DNA from: an uncultured Eggerthellaceae bacterium
GTDB lineage: Bacteria > Actinomycetota > Coriobacteriia > Coriobacteriales > Eggerthellaceae
DNA length: 42,885 nt
Direction: 5' to 3'
NCBI GenBank assembly: GCA_910588985.1
Contig: CAJURO010000015.1
Location: 1-42,885 of the forward strand
A program made the position numbers and the translations under genes. Numbering within the stretch: the stretch's first letter is position 1; each line of letters opens with the position of its first letter. The notes under the pieces were generated by a model that had not been told where the DNA came from, searched no databases, and saw only the letters and a list, made by a program, of their open reading frames with translations. Positions 16,786-24,889 of the stretch are shown piece by piece.

Positions 16786-18180
16786 TTATTGGACCCCTTC
16801 GATGTGAGGGATCGTCGCGAAACCCAGCTCAAGCTCCTCGTCCGTCGGGATATGGTCGGTCATCTCGCCCTTGTTGTACGCTTCATATGCTTTCATATCG
16901 AAATACCCTGTTCCGGTAAGGCCGAAGAGGATCACTTCCTCTTCACCTGTTTCAGCGCAGCGCTTCGCCTCCTCGATGGCAGCATAGATCGCGTGTGCGC
17001 TCTCTGGAGCTGGAAGTATCGTTTCAAGGCGCGCAAACTGCACAGCCGCACCGAACACATCGGTCTGCTTGACGGACATCGCCTCAAGATAGCCATCGTG
17101 CTTCAGCTTCGAGACGATCGGGCTCATGCCGTGATAGCGCAAACCGCCTGCATGGTCAGGGTTTGGGATGAACCCATTGCCAAGCGTATACATCTTGACG
17201 AGTGGGCACGTTTGGTCTGTGTCGGCGAAATCGTAAGCATATTTCCCCCGTGTGAGCGAAGGGCAGCTTGCTGGCTCAACGGCGATGAAGCGCGTATCGG
17301 GACGCGTGCCTTTGAGCTTGTCGCGCATGAACGGCGCGATCAGCCCCGCCAGATTGGAGCCGCCACCGGCGCATCCGATAACAACATCAGGATATTCGCC
17401 GATCTCAGCGAGCGCCTCATAGCTCTCAAGGCCGATGATCGACTGATGCAGGACGACCTGATTGAGAACGCTGCCAAGCTGGTAACGGCCTTTGTTCTCA
17501 GGTACGTTGAGGGCACGCTCAACAGCCTCGGAGATGGCTGTTCCAAGCGAACCCGTTGAATCAGGATGCTCGGCAAGCATCTTCTTGCCCACCTCGGTCG
17601 TATTGGAAGGCGACGGGGTCACCGTTGCATTGAACGTCTCCATGATGGAGCGTCGGAACGGCTTCTGCTCATAGCTCGCCTTCACCATGAACACGTCAAG
17701 GCCAACGCCGAAATAATCAGTCGCCTCTGAGAGCGCCGTTCCCCACTGTCCCGCCCCTGTCTCTGTCGTCACCCTCTCGAGATCTTGCGACTTGGCATAG
17801 TACGCCTGCGCTATAGCCGAGTTGAGCTTATGCGAACCGCTCGTGTTATTGCCCTCGAACTTGTAGTAGATCTTCGCAGGCGTTTGGAGCTCCCGCTCAA
17901 GGTTGTAAGCACGGCACAGAGGTGACGGACGGTAGATCTTGTACATCTCTTGCACAGCCTCTGGGATATCGACGAATGCCGTTTCATCGTCGAGCTCTTG
18001 GCGAACGAGCTCATCGCAGAAGACTGGCTGGATATCTTCAAAAGTTGCAATGCTGCCATCAGGCAGGCGCATGGGCTCGGGAGGCTCGAGCATATCGGCG
18101 CGCAGGTTGTACCATTGCGTTGGGATCTGATCCTCGCGCAGATAAAGACGGTGTGGTGCTGTTGCTTGCTTGTCGGCCAT
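16786..18180 (-). CDS. trpB2: TrpB2-type tryptophan synthase beta subunit (stand-alone)
   Basis: The 464-residue protein is longer than TrpB1 (about 390-400) and matches the TrpB2 branch. The PLP lysine lies in NNTSGSHKLNSA (Lys118). ETGAGQWG and the phosphate-binding loop CAGGGSNLAG follow, and the C-terminus carries LTGTGYFD. AAAGGAG precedes the ATG at 18180. No trpA or other trp genes are adjacent; TrpB2 enzymes use free indole (or other donors) and serine to make tryptophan. A 30-codon leader peptide with three consecutive Trp codons and an intrinsic terminator lie upstream, so expression is controlled by Trp-tRNA level. Confidence 0.94.
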   Translation of the reverse strand: MADKQATAPHRLYLREDQIPTQWYNLRADMLEPPEPMRLPDGSIATFEDIQPVFCDELVRQELDDETAFVDIPEAVQEMYKIYRPSPLCRAYNLERELQTPAKIYYKFEGNNTSGSHKLNSAIAQAYYAKSQDLERVTTETGAGQWGTALSEATDYFGVGLDVFMVKASYEQKPFRRSIMETFNATVTPSPSNTTEVGKKMLAEHPDSTGSLGTAISEAVERALNVPENKGRYQLGSVLNQVVLHQSIIGLESYEALAEIGEYPDVVIGCAGGGSNLAGLIAPFMRDKLKGTRPDTRFIAVEPASCPSLTRGKYAYDFADTDQTCPLVKMYTLGNGFIPNPDHAGGLRYHGMSPIVSKLKHDGYLEAMSVKQTDVFGAAVQFARLETILPAPESAHAIYAAIEEAKRCAETGEEEVILFGLTGTGYFDMKAYEAYNKGEMTDHIPTDEELELGFATIPHIEGVQ

Positions 18181-18234
18181 GTCGCCAACTCCTTTCGCTC
18201 GTGCTCGAAGTCCTTCTCCCGCTGGCTTTTGGCA

Positions 18235-18267
18235 AACAAAAAAGCCCTCGGGGTTCCGAGGGCTTTG
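18235..18267 (-). terminator. Attenuator terminator of trpB2 leader
   Basis: On the minus strand AAAGCCCTCGG, a four-base AACC loop and CCGAGGGCTTT are followed by a T-run (18241-18238 and beyond), giving an 11-bp stem. It lies 55 bp before trpB2. Its 5' arm (AAAGCCCTC) can pair instead with GAGGGTTTT at 18306-18298, which gives the antiterminator. Confidence 0.88.
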
Positions 18268-18293
18268 CATGTTCGCATAACGGTCTGTCAGCT

Positions 18294-18386
18294 TCAGAAA
18301 ACCCTCTCTATTCGGCTGCACCACCACCATGCACTGTTCGCTGCGAACGCAGCGTGCGTGTTCAGGTATGTGGCTCCGAATGTCAT
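18294..18386 (-). CDS. trpL: Trp leader peptide (attenuation)
   Basis: A 30-codon ORF begins ATG ACA TTC GGA (18386) and has three consecutive TGG codons at positions 20-22 (18329-18321), then eight codons and TGA (18296-18294). An AAAGG-type ribosome site lies about 12 bp upstream. The last codons (27-30) overlap GAGGGTTTT, the antiterminator strand. Stalling at the Trp codons leaves that strand free to pair with the terminator 5' arm; translation to the stop codon covers it and lets the terminator form. This is a standard ribosome-mediated attenuator, and it precedes trpB2. Confidence 0.88.
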   Translation of the reverse strand: MTFGATYLNTHAAFAANSAWWWCSRIERVF

Positions 18387-18422
18387 GAGAGTCTGTTCGC
18401 CTTTCTTTTCTGAAGCGAGCAC

Positions 18423-18449
18423 AGTATACACCGAAATCAGATTTGTGAA
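18423..18449 (-). promoter_or_regulatory. Promoter of trpL-trpB2
   Basis: On the minus strand TTCACA (18449-18444) and TATACT (18428-18423) are spaced 15 bp apart, placing the start about 30 bp upstream of the leader ATG. The spacing is short, so the -35 is tentative. Confidence 0.45.
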
Positions 18450-18606
18450 GAGGATTTGTGCTCCTCATGGATAAGTGTCAGGAAACAATGGAGAATCGGC
18501 AACTTCCCTTGTTTGGGCACAAGGGCTCGCCTAGGCTTTGCATCTTCGGCGCAAACCTCAAGCTCCACAGTGCGCCTGTCCTTGTTGTCGAGTGTTAGGA
18601 AGCTTA

Positions 18607-19254
18607 TTGATCAGCCATTTGAATGCGACCGGTCGTATTGGTCGCACATTCATTGCAGCTGCGATCTCTGCCAGCTGCCTCCTTCTTCCCTCAACAGCCT
18701 TGGCCTTTGAGAGCGAAGGCACTGCCGATGCAAGCACGCAATTCACCAAAGAGGTGAAGGTCGACAAGAACAGCATCGGCGCTTCTCCTTCGGATGCAAC
18801 CGAAGAGGATTCCTTCTCCATCGCCCACATCATCAATGAAGCCGCTACCTATGCGATCGCCATGACTCCTGAAACAGCCACTTTGGCAAAGCGTCTTGAA
18901 GACGCTGAACGCGTTGTGAGCGATGCTCTCGAGCATATCGGAGCGCGCTATGTGAGCGGCGGCATGTCGCCAGGAGGATTCGATTGCTCGGGACTCGTGA
19001 AGCACGCTTTCGCAACGGCGCTCGGGATGGATCTTCCCCGTACGACCTATGGTCAAGTGGCCCTTGGCGAAGAGATCGCACTTGAAAGCGCCGAGAAGGG
19101 AGATCTCGTGTTCTGGGGAAGCCGAAGCGCTCCGTACCATGTTGGCATCTGCCTTGGCGATGGGCAGTACGTGCATGCTGCGAATCATGGAAAAGGGGTG
19201 CGCCTCGACACGTTCGATTCGTACACTCCGTCATTCGCCAAACGAATCCTTTAG
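18607..19254 (+). CDS. NlpC/P60 family cell-wall hydrolase, secreted
   Basis: About 215 residues from a TTG start preceded by TTAGGAAG. The N-terminus reads as a signal peptide, with a short basic stretch (NATGRIGR) and a hydrophobic FIAAAISASCLLLP core ending ALA. The C-terminal NlpC/P60 domain has the catalytic Cys in GGFDCSGLV (about residue 127), His in YHVGICLG (about 178) and a third polar residue in HAANHG (about 190). The activity expected is cleavage of peptide stems in peptidoglycan. An in-frame ATG at 18538 would put 23 Cys-rich residues before the signal peptide and is less likely. No SH3 or LysM targeting domain is seen. Confidence 0.82.
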   Translation: MISHLNATGRIGRTFIAAAISASCLLLPSTALAFESEGTADASTQFTKEVKVDKNSIGASPSDATEEDSFSIAHIINEAATYAIAMTPETATLAKRLEDAERVVSDALEHIGARYVSGGMSPGGFDCSGLVKHAFATALGMDLPRTTYGQVALGEEIALESAEKGDLVFWGSRSAPYHVGICLGDGQYVHAANHGKGVRLDTFDSYTPSFAKRIL

Positions 19255-19295
19255 AAACAATATGTGAAAGGTTGCCATAGATCGAAGAGAACGTT

Positions 19296-19320
19296 CGGTT
19301 ATCTATTTAGCAGATAGCCG
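19296..19320 (+). terminator. Hairpin after NlpC/P60 gene
   Basis: CGGTTATCT (19296-19304) and AGATAGCCG (19312-19320) form a 9-bp stem with one G-U/G-C wobble position and a 7-nt loop, 42 bp after the stop codon. There is no T-run, so it could equally be an operator. Confidence 0.4.
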
Positions 19321-19361
19321 AGTATCCGATTTCCGTATGTTCCCTGATCATCAGAATGCAC

Positions 19362-19405
19362 TAGAATTTCTAAACGCGCTTTCAGACCACATCTGAGGCG
19401 CGTTC
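19362..19405 (+). promoter_or_regulatory. metNIQ leader: -10 box and 5'-UTR hairpin
   Basis: TAGAAT (19362-19367) could be a -10 box. AACGCGC (19373-19379) and GCGCGTT (19399-19405), with inner TTCAG/CTGAG, form a strong hairpin about 35 bp before metN. I do not see SAM-I, SAM-II or S-box consensus. It may be an operator or an uncharacterised leader structure. Confidence 0.4.
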
Positions 19406-19440
19406 AACTTTGAATTGGAACAGAACTGCGAGGGCATTTG

Positions 19441-20559
19441 GTGATAGAGCTTAGAGGACTCACAAAGGAGTTCAAAACATCCAAGGGCATGATGCGTGCC
19501 GTGGACGATGTGAACCTCACCATACATGATGGCGAGATCTTCGGCATCATCGGCTTCTCTGGTGCGGGCAAATCCACGCTCGTACGCTGCATCAACCTGC
19601 TTGAGCGCCCCACAGCAGGGTCCGTCCTTGTCAATGGCACCGATCTCACCAAGCTCTCGAACAAAGAGCTTCGTGCGGCACGCAAGAACATCGGCATGAT
19701 CTTCCAGCAGTTCAACCTCTTGGCCCAGCGTACCGTCGAAGCGAACATCCGCTACCCGCTCGAGATCTCTGGCGTGTCGAAAGCAGATGCAGATGCACGA
19801 GTTGCAGAGCTGCTTGACCTTGTGGACCTGGCTGATAAGGCGAAGGCATATCCCATCCAGCTCTCTGGTGGTCAGAAGCAACGTGTTGCTATCGCTCGTG
19901 CGCTTGCATCGAACCCTCAGATCATCCTCTGCGACGAAGCAACGAGTGCGCTCGACCCGATCACCACGAGCTCGATCCTTGATCTGCTGAAGACGCTCAA
20001 CGCACGTCTTGGCGTCACCGTTGTCGTCATCACGCATGAGATGCGCGTTGTTGAGCAGATCTGCGATCGCGTTGCTGTCATGAGCGATGGGCAGATCAAG
20101 GAAGAGGGCACTGTTCGCGATGTCTTCCTCCATCCGAAATCAGAAACGGCGCGCAAGCTCATCGAGCCTACCCACGCCTCGCCTGCGATCGAGGATATCC
20201 CGAACGCGCTGCGCATCGCTTTCACGGGCGAAGAGTCGGGAGCACCCGTCATCTCTGATATGACGATCGCCTGCGGTGTCATGGTCAACATCCTCTCAGC
20301 CAACACGGAGAACATCGGCGGGAAGGCCTTCGGCCAAATGCTCATCGAGATGCCCTCGGATACGGATGCGCAGGAACGCATCAAGGCCTATCTTGACGGC
20401 CGCGGCATCGTGTACGAAACAAGCAGCCCCGCAGCAAAAGACAAGATAGATGAGCCAGGAGAAAGCTCAGATCTGAGCGATCGAGAGCATGAGCAAGAGC
20501 AACAAGCGCTCCGAAGCGCTGAGGAGACTGCCGAGAAGATCGAAGGGAGCGCGATCTAG
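19441..20559 (+). CDS. metN: Methionine ABC transporter ATP-binding protein MetN
   Basis: The 372-residue protein has Walker A GFSGAGKST (about residue 37), Q-loop IFQQFNLL, signature LSGGQKQRVAIARAL and Walker B IILCDEATSALDP. A C-terminal NIL-type regulatory domain spans about residues 255-330, the MetN-specific domain that binds methionine and inhibits transport. After it comes a polar, acidic tail of about 40 residues that is not usual. GTG 19441 has GAGGG 6 bp upstream; the TTG three bases before is less well spaced. The stop codon abuts metI. Confidence 0.95.
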   Translation: MIELRGLTKEFKTSKGMMRAVDDVNLTIHDGEIFGIIGFSGAGKSTLVRCINLLERPTAGSVLVNGTDLTKLSNKELRAARKNIGMIFQQFNLLAQRTVEANIRYPLEISGVSKADADARVAELLDLVDLADKAKAYPIQLSGGQKQRVAIARALASNPQIILCDEATSALDPITTSSILDLLKTLNARLGVTVVVITHEMRVVEQICDRVAVMSDGQIKEEGTVRDVFLHPKSETARKLIEPTHASPAIEDIPNALRIAFTGEESGAPVISDMTIACGVMVNILSANTENIGGKAFGQMLIEMPSDTDAQERIKAYLDGRGIVYETSSPAAKDKIDEPGESSDLSDREHEQEQQALRSAEETAEKIEGSAI

Positions 20560-21219
20560 ATGTCTGAAGCCGTTATCCAAGTCATCGCCTGGGGCATCTG
20601 GGAGACCATCTACATGACCCTGGTCTCCACTGCTATCTCCTACGTGATCGGGATCCCGCTTGGTGTCATCCTCTACATCACGGGCGAAGGCGGCATTCGG
20701 CAAAACAGGGTCGTGAACCTCATCATCGGCACGATCGTGAACATCTTGCGCTCTGTGCCCTTCCTTATCCTGCTTGTTGCCATCATCCCGTTCACGCGCT
20801 TCGTCGTAGGCACCACCATCGGCTCGACCGCGACCATCGTACCCCTCGTGGTAGCTGCCGCTCCCTATGTTGCACGCATGGTCGAGTCCTCGCTCAAAGA
20901 GATCGACGGTGGCGTGATCGAAGCCGCACGCGCCATGGGTTCCTCAACATGGCAGATGGTCTGGAAGGTGTTCCTTCCTGAAGCAAAGCCATCGCTCCTT
21001 GTTGGCGCCACCATCTCGCTTGCCACCATCCTTGGGTACTCCGCTATGGCGGGCTTCGTTGGCGGTGGTGGCCTCGGCGCGATTGCGGTCAATTATGGGT
21101 ATTACCGGTACCAATCCGATGTCATGTGGATCACGGTGGCATTGCTGGTTGTTATCGTTCAGATATTCCAAGAAGGCGGATTGAAGCTGGTAAGCAAAGT
21201 AGACAAGAGACTTCGATAG
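20560..21219 (+). CDS. metI: Methionine ABC transporter permease MetI
   Basis: The 219-residue protein has five transmembrane segments and the family sequence RSVPFLILLVAIIPFTR. The EAA coupling loop is EAARAMGSSTWQMVWKVFLPEA (about residues 125-146), and GFVGGGGLGAIAVNYGYYRY follows, which is diagnostic of MetI. Translation probably couples to metN because the genes abut. It forms the membrane dimer of the methionine importer. Confidence 0.95.
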   Translation: MSEAVIQVIAWGIWETIYMTLVSTAISYVIGIPLGVILYITGEGGIRQNRVVNLIIGTIVNILRSVPFLILLVAIIPFTRFVVGTTIGSTATIVPLVVAAAPYVARMVESSLKEIDGGVIEAARAMGSSTWQMVWKVFLPEAKPSLLVGATISLATILGYSAMAGFVGGGGLGAIAVNYGYYRYQSDVMWITVALLVVIVQIFQEGGLKLVSKVDKRLR

Positions 21220-21235
21220 AAAGGTACGGAAGCAC

Positions 21236-22120
21236 ATGAAGAAGGCAACATTGAAGAAGCTCGTCGCACTTGTTGCGGCAGGTGCGCTCGCAACGCTCGC
21301 GCTTGCAGGCTGCGCAGGCAGCAATGCGAACACGGCAAGCTCAGGTGCGCAAAGCAATGATGACAAGACCATCACGGTCGGCGCATCTCCAACTCCTCAC
21401 GCAGAGATCCTCGCGCAGATAGCTGACAAGCTCTCAGAAGAGGGCTACACCCTCAATGTCGTTGAGTACAACGACTACGTGCTGCCCAACACAGCTCTCG
21501 AAGCAGGCGACATCGATGCGAACTACTTCCAGCACATCACCTATCTGAACGACTTCAATGAGGAGAATGGCACGCATCTCGTGAGCGCTGCTGATGTCCA
21601 CTATGAACCTATCGGACTCTATGCGGGCAAGACCGCTGATCTTGAGACCATCAAGACGAACCTTGGCAATGGCGAAGCAGTCACCATCGCGGTGCCGAAC
21701 GACACCACCAACGAGGCACGCGCTCTGCTACTGCTCCAGCAAGAGGGCCTGATCGAGCTCAACCCTGATGCTGGCATCACCGCAACGATCCTTGACATCA
21801 CCAACAAGCCTGAAAACCTGACCATCCAGGAGGTCGAAGCTGCACAGGTCGCACGTACGCTTCCCGATGTTGACGCCGCAGTCATCAACGGAAACTACGC
21901 TATCGAGGCTGACTTGGCCGTTGCTGATGCGCTTGCCGTCGAGTCCGCCGAAGGCGAAGCTGCAAAGGCTTATGTGAACGTCCTTGCCGTCAAGGAAGGT
22001 ACCGAGAATGAGCCGAAGATCCAGGCACTCGTGAAGGCTCTCCAGTCACAAGAGGTCAAGGACTTCATCGATGGTGAGTACAACGGTGCGGTAGTCGCTC
22101 TCTTCGAGGTGCAGGAATAA
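21236..22120 (+). CDS. metQ: Methionine-binding lipoprotein MetQ (NlpA family)
   Basis: The 294-residue lipoprotein has a signal peptide with lipobox LAGC (Cys about residue 26). The mature part begins with a Ser/Asn-rich linker and then ITVGASPTPHAEIL, with NYFQHITYLNDFN and GLYAGK, all typical of the NlpA/MetQ family that binds D- and L-methionine. It follows metI by 16 bp with a GAAAGG ribosome site, completing the metNIQ operon. Confidence 0.95.
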   Translation: MKKATLKKLVALVAAGALATLALAGCAGSNANTASSGAQSNDDKTITVGASPTPHAEILAQIADKLSEEGYTLNVVEYNDYVLPNTALEAGDIDANYFQHITYLNDFNEENGTHLVSAADVHYEPIGLYAGKTADLETIKTNLGNGEAVTIAVPNDTTNEARALLLLQQEGLIELNPDAGITATILDITNKPENLTIQEVEAAQVARTLPDVDAAVINGNYAIEADLAVADALAVESAEGEAAKAYVNVLAVKEGTENEPKIQALVKALQSQEVKDFIDGEYNGAVVALFEVQE

Positions 22121-22184
22121 GCGATCCACGCTCGATCGCATGCGGTCAAAGCATTCCGATCGCTGCACCAAACGCTCGCGCTGC

Positions 22185-22219
22185 AAAGCCCATGCCTTCA
22201 CAAAGGCGTGGGCTTTCTT
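22185..22219 (+). terminator. Terminator of metNIQ
   Basis: AAAGCCCATGCCTT (22185-22198) and AAGGCGTGGGCTTT (22203-22216) form a 14-bp stem with one G-U pair and a 4-nt loop, followed by CTTC. It lies 65 bp after metQ. Confidence 0.75.
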
Positions 22220-22327
22220 CATGACAAAGCAGCAAGTAGCAGCGGCAAAGCCAAAGGACCATTCAGGTGATGCCTACAGAGACAGCTTAGAAGCATGAGG
22301 ATGGAAGGGCGACAGTGCCCTTCTTCG

Positions 22328-23704
22328 CTATGAGCGCACCTTCCAAAGAGCGAGCACGAGGACGACAACGGCGAGAGCGCCTGAGAAGCCGAAGGCCAGC
22401 TGATATCCCCATGAAATGGCTGCCACTCCCGTTCCCGAACCTATCGTGATCAGAAGCATCATGAGCGCAGTACCGAACGAGGCGCATGCCTGACGCGCGG
22501 TCGCGAAGAACGCCGAGCCGTCCATCATGAGACGGAAGTCCATCGTCGAGAGACCCCACGTGATCCAAGGGCCGATCAAGGAGCTGATGCCGATGCCACG
22601 GATCGCCTGGATGACCACGACAGTCCAGAATGACGTTTGCCCATCAGCAAAGACCATTGCCACTGCGCCAACTGCAAGGAAGAGCCCTGCGCCAATCGTG
22701 ACAGGGCGTGCTCCGATCTTATCCACGAGGATACCTGCAAGCGGATTGAACACAACCGCGAAGATCATCGGGGCAAGGAATACATTGCCTGCATCAATGG
22801 CGCTCAGCCCCATCACATTCTGCACGAACAGGGGCAGGATCAACGTGATGCCCATGAAGGACGCGAAGAGGCAGCACTGAGCGGTAAGCGCGATGCGATA
22901 CCGTTCGTCTTTCATGATATCGAGGTCGATGAGCGGGTTCGTGATGCGCTTCTGACGTGCGATGAACAACACAAGGCAAAGAGCACCAAGGACGAATGGC
23001 ACCCATACGAAGATGCTCACAAGGGGCATGCTCGCTGCATTCGTGAACCCGATGAGCAGCCCTCCAAAGCCGAGCGTCGAGAGGACGAAGGAAGCCAGGT
23101 CGAGACGCGACGCCTCTGAAGCGACCTGTTCACGACGAAGCAGGGTGATCGTGAGCATGAACAGCACCACCAAGAGGATGGCTTGTATGACATAGTAGCT
23201 ACGCCATCCGAGCGTGGTCACCAGCACGCCCCCGATCGGAGGCCCGATATTCGGCGCAAAGCCCATCGCGATCCCCGAGATGCCCATCGCGGTGGCATTC
23301 TGACCCTTCGGAAACTTCATCATGGCGATCGTGGCCATCATGGGAAGCGTGATGCCTGTCGCGATCGCCTGGAGGATGCGCCCAACAAGGAGCACCCAGA
23401 AATCGCTCGTGACCATATCGACGAGCGAGCCAGCGAAGAAGAAGATGAGCGAGATCTTGATGAGGCCTCGATCGTCGAAGCGCTTCGAGAGGAACGAAAC
23501 CAAGGGCACGGTGATGCCGATCGCCAACATATACACGCTCGTGAGCCACTGTGCGACATCTTCGCCAACATTGAACTCAACCGAAACGGTCAGGAGCATC
23601 GAGTTCATGACCGTCTGCGAAAGCGAGCCGATAGCGCACGTGAAGGTTGTGATCGCGAAGAGGATATAGGTTTGCGCATTGCTGTGCGCGGTCTTGTCTT
23701 CCAT
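22328..23704 (-). CDS. MFS transporter, DHA2 (EmrB/QacA-type) family
   Basis: The 458-residue protein has about 14 hydrophobic segments. The N-terminal half shows the drug:H+ antiporter pattern: motif D1-like SQTVMNSMLLTVS, motif A GLIKISL...FDDRG, GRILQAIATGITLPM and motif C-like GPPIGGVLVTTLGWRSYY. Its start overlaps the larE stop (TGATG), so the two are translationally coupled. Such pumps export drugs or metabolites; the coupling to larE suggests a small-molecule substrate linked to sulfur chemistry, but that is speculation. Confidence 0.88.
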   Translation of the reverse strand: MEDKTAHSNAQTYILFAITTFTCAIGSLSQTVMNSMLLTVSVEFNVGEDVAQWLTSVYMLAIGITVPLVSFLSKRFDDRGLIKISLIFFFAGSLVDMVTSDFWVLLVGRILQAIATGITLPMMATIAMMKFPKGQNATAMGISGIAMGFAPNIGPPIGGVLVTTLGWRSYYVIQAILLVVLFMLTITLLRREQVASEASRLDLASFVLSTLGFGGLLIGFTNAASMPLVSIFVWVPFVLGALCLVLFIARQKRITNPLIDLDIMKDERYRIALTAQCCLFASFMGITLILPLFVQNVMGLSAIDAGNVFLAPMIFAVVFNPLAGILVDKIGARPVTIGAGLFLAVGAVAMVFADGQTSFWTVVVIQAIRGIGISSLIGPWITWGLSTMDFRLMMDGSAFFATARQACASFGTALMMLLITIGSGTGVAAISWGYQLAFGFSGALAVVVLVLALWKVRS

Positions 23705-24564
23705 CAGTTCATATTCCCCATCCGATAGCCCGCAAGGTCGAGTGCGATGAAGCGAAACCCGATCTCGGTGAATCTTCTGATTATATGCGTCCTTACGGGT
23801 TCTTGGACAAGCTTTTCGATATCCGCGAGGTCGACCTCAATGCGAGCCACCTCGTCATGAAGGCGCACGCGGCAACCAGCGAAGCCAAGCGAATGGAGGA
23901 ATCGTTCAGCCGCGTCAACCTTGGTGAGCGACTCAAGGTCAAGGGGTGTTCCTGCGGGAATGCGCGTTGCGAGGCAGGCATTCGCCGCATCTTCGCTTGT
24001 CGGAAGGTCGAGCGCTCGGGAAAGCTCGCGGATCATGAGCTTCGAGAAACCTGTTTCCTTCAAGGGGCTCACGATGCCAAGCTCTCGCAATGCTCGCTCT
24101 CCAGGGCGAAAGTCGGCCGCATCGTCAGCATTCGTGCCGTCAACGATGATCGCGCCACGCTCCTCTACCGAAGCCTTGATCGCTTCGAAGATCATATGCT
24201 TGCACAGGTAGCAGCGCTCAGAGGTGTTCGCGATGATGCTCCCATCCGAGAGCACGTCAACCTCGATCACTTGTTGCGCTATGCCGCGCTCTTTGCAGAA
24301 TGAAACAGCTTTGTCGAAATCCTCTTGTGGCGAGAACGGTGTGTGCACCGTAATAGCGAAGGCATCATCACCAAATGCTTGGTGCGCCATCTCAAGAAGA
24401 AGCGTTGAATCAACACCTCCCGAGAACGCAACAGCAACAGGTCGTGCGGCAATGCCGCCTTGCACCGACCCTTCGACCATCCCTTCGTGCTGGCCCGTCA
24501 CCTCTCCAAAGGCAAGCTCTCGAAGGAGAGAGACGAGCTCATCATGCTTTTCCTGTACGTTCAT
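23704..24564 (-). CDS. larE: ATP-dependent sacrificial sulfur transferase LarE-like
   Basis: The 286-residue protein has the PP-loop SGGVDST (residues 48-54), RCYLCK (about 117-122), VDGTNADD and NACLATRIPAG (Cys197), the position of the sacrificial cysteine in LarE. LarE supplies sulfur for the nickel-pincer nucleotide cofactor of lactate racemase-type enzymes. Neither larA nor larB/larC is in the window, so the cofactor pathway is either elsewhere or the protein serves another thiolation. ATG 24564 is the only good N-terminal start. It forms an operon with the MFS gene. Confidence 0.88.
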   Translation of the reverse strand: MNVQEKHDELVSLLRELAFGEVTGQHEGMVEGSVQGGIAARPVAVAFSGGVDSTLLLEMAHQAFGDDAFAITVHTPFSPQEDFDKAVSFCKERGIAQQVIEVDVLSDGSIIANTSERCYLCKHMIFEAIKASVEERGAIIVDGTNADDAADFRPGERALRELGIVSPLKETGFSKLMIRELSRALDLPTSEDAANACLATRIPAGTPLDLESLTKVDAAERFLHSLGFAGCRVRLHDEVARIEVDLADIEKLVQEPVRTHIIRRFTEIGFRFIALDLAGYRMGNMN

Positions 24565-24740
24565 GCCAACGATCCCTCGTAAGATGGTCTAGCTTCCTTT
24601 TTCGCAATGCCCTGTCTGCATGCGCGCAACGACAGCAGCAATGACACCAGCGATCATCCTATAGTGAGGGAAAGGCTGCGAAAAGTGAAGCATGAATCAA
24701 GGTCGCTCTTGAGGTAATGTCCTGAAATGGATGCTTGATG
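24565..24740. other. Upstream region of larE
   Basis: No ORF or RNA gene recognised. It should hold the larE promoter; TATAGG on the minus strand near 24660 is the best -10 candidate but no convincing -35 accompanies it. Repeat copy B begins at 24741. Confidence 0.4.
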
Positions 24741-24840
24741 AATTGCCCCACGATGAATGAAAGTCTCGCCGCGTCGTCGCTTCGAGCCAAGGTCTCTCAG
24801 CTCCTTTGGCTTACCTCGCTTTCACCATCATGGGGCAATT
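24741..24840. repeat. Dispersed structured element, copy B
   Basis: A 100-bp element whose bases 24758-24824 are identical to 8031-8097. The outer stem (24741-24763 with 24819-24840) is largely complementary, with one bulge and two mismatches, but its outer part (AATTGCCCC) is different in sequence from copy A (GGTTGC). As with copy A, it lies just after the stop of a minus-strand gene (about 50 bp after the DMT transporter). Confidence 0.8.
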
Positions 24841-24889
24841 TTCATACCCGATATATCAAGTATGAATTACAAGAGCTCATCTAAGCTGC

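Noticed and set aside
18300..18420. T-box riboswitch upstream of trpB2
   Set aside because: No T-box consensus (TGGNACCGCG) or specifier architecture is present; the Trp leader peptide and paired antiterminator explain the region.
19362..19437. SAM riboswitch in front of metNIQ
   Set aside because: The hairpin is strong, but none of the conserved SAM-I or other SAM-class core sequences can be seen.
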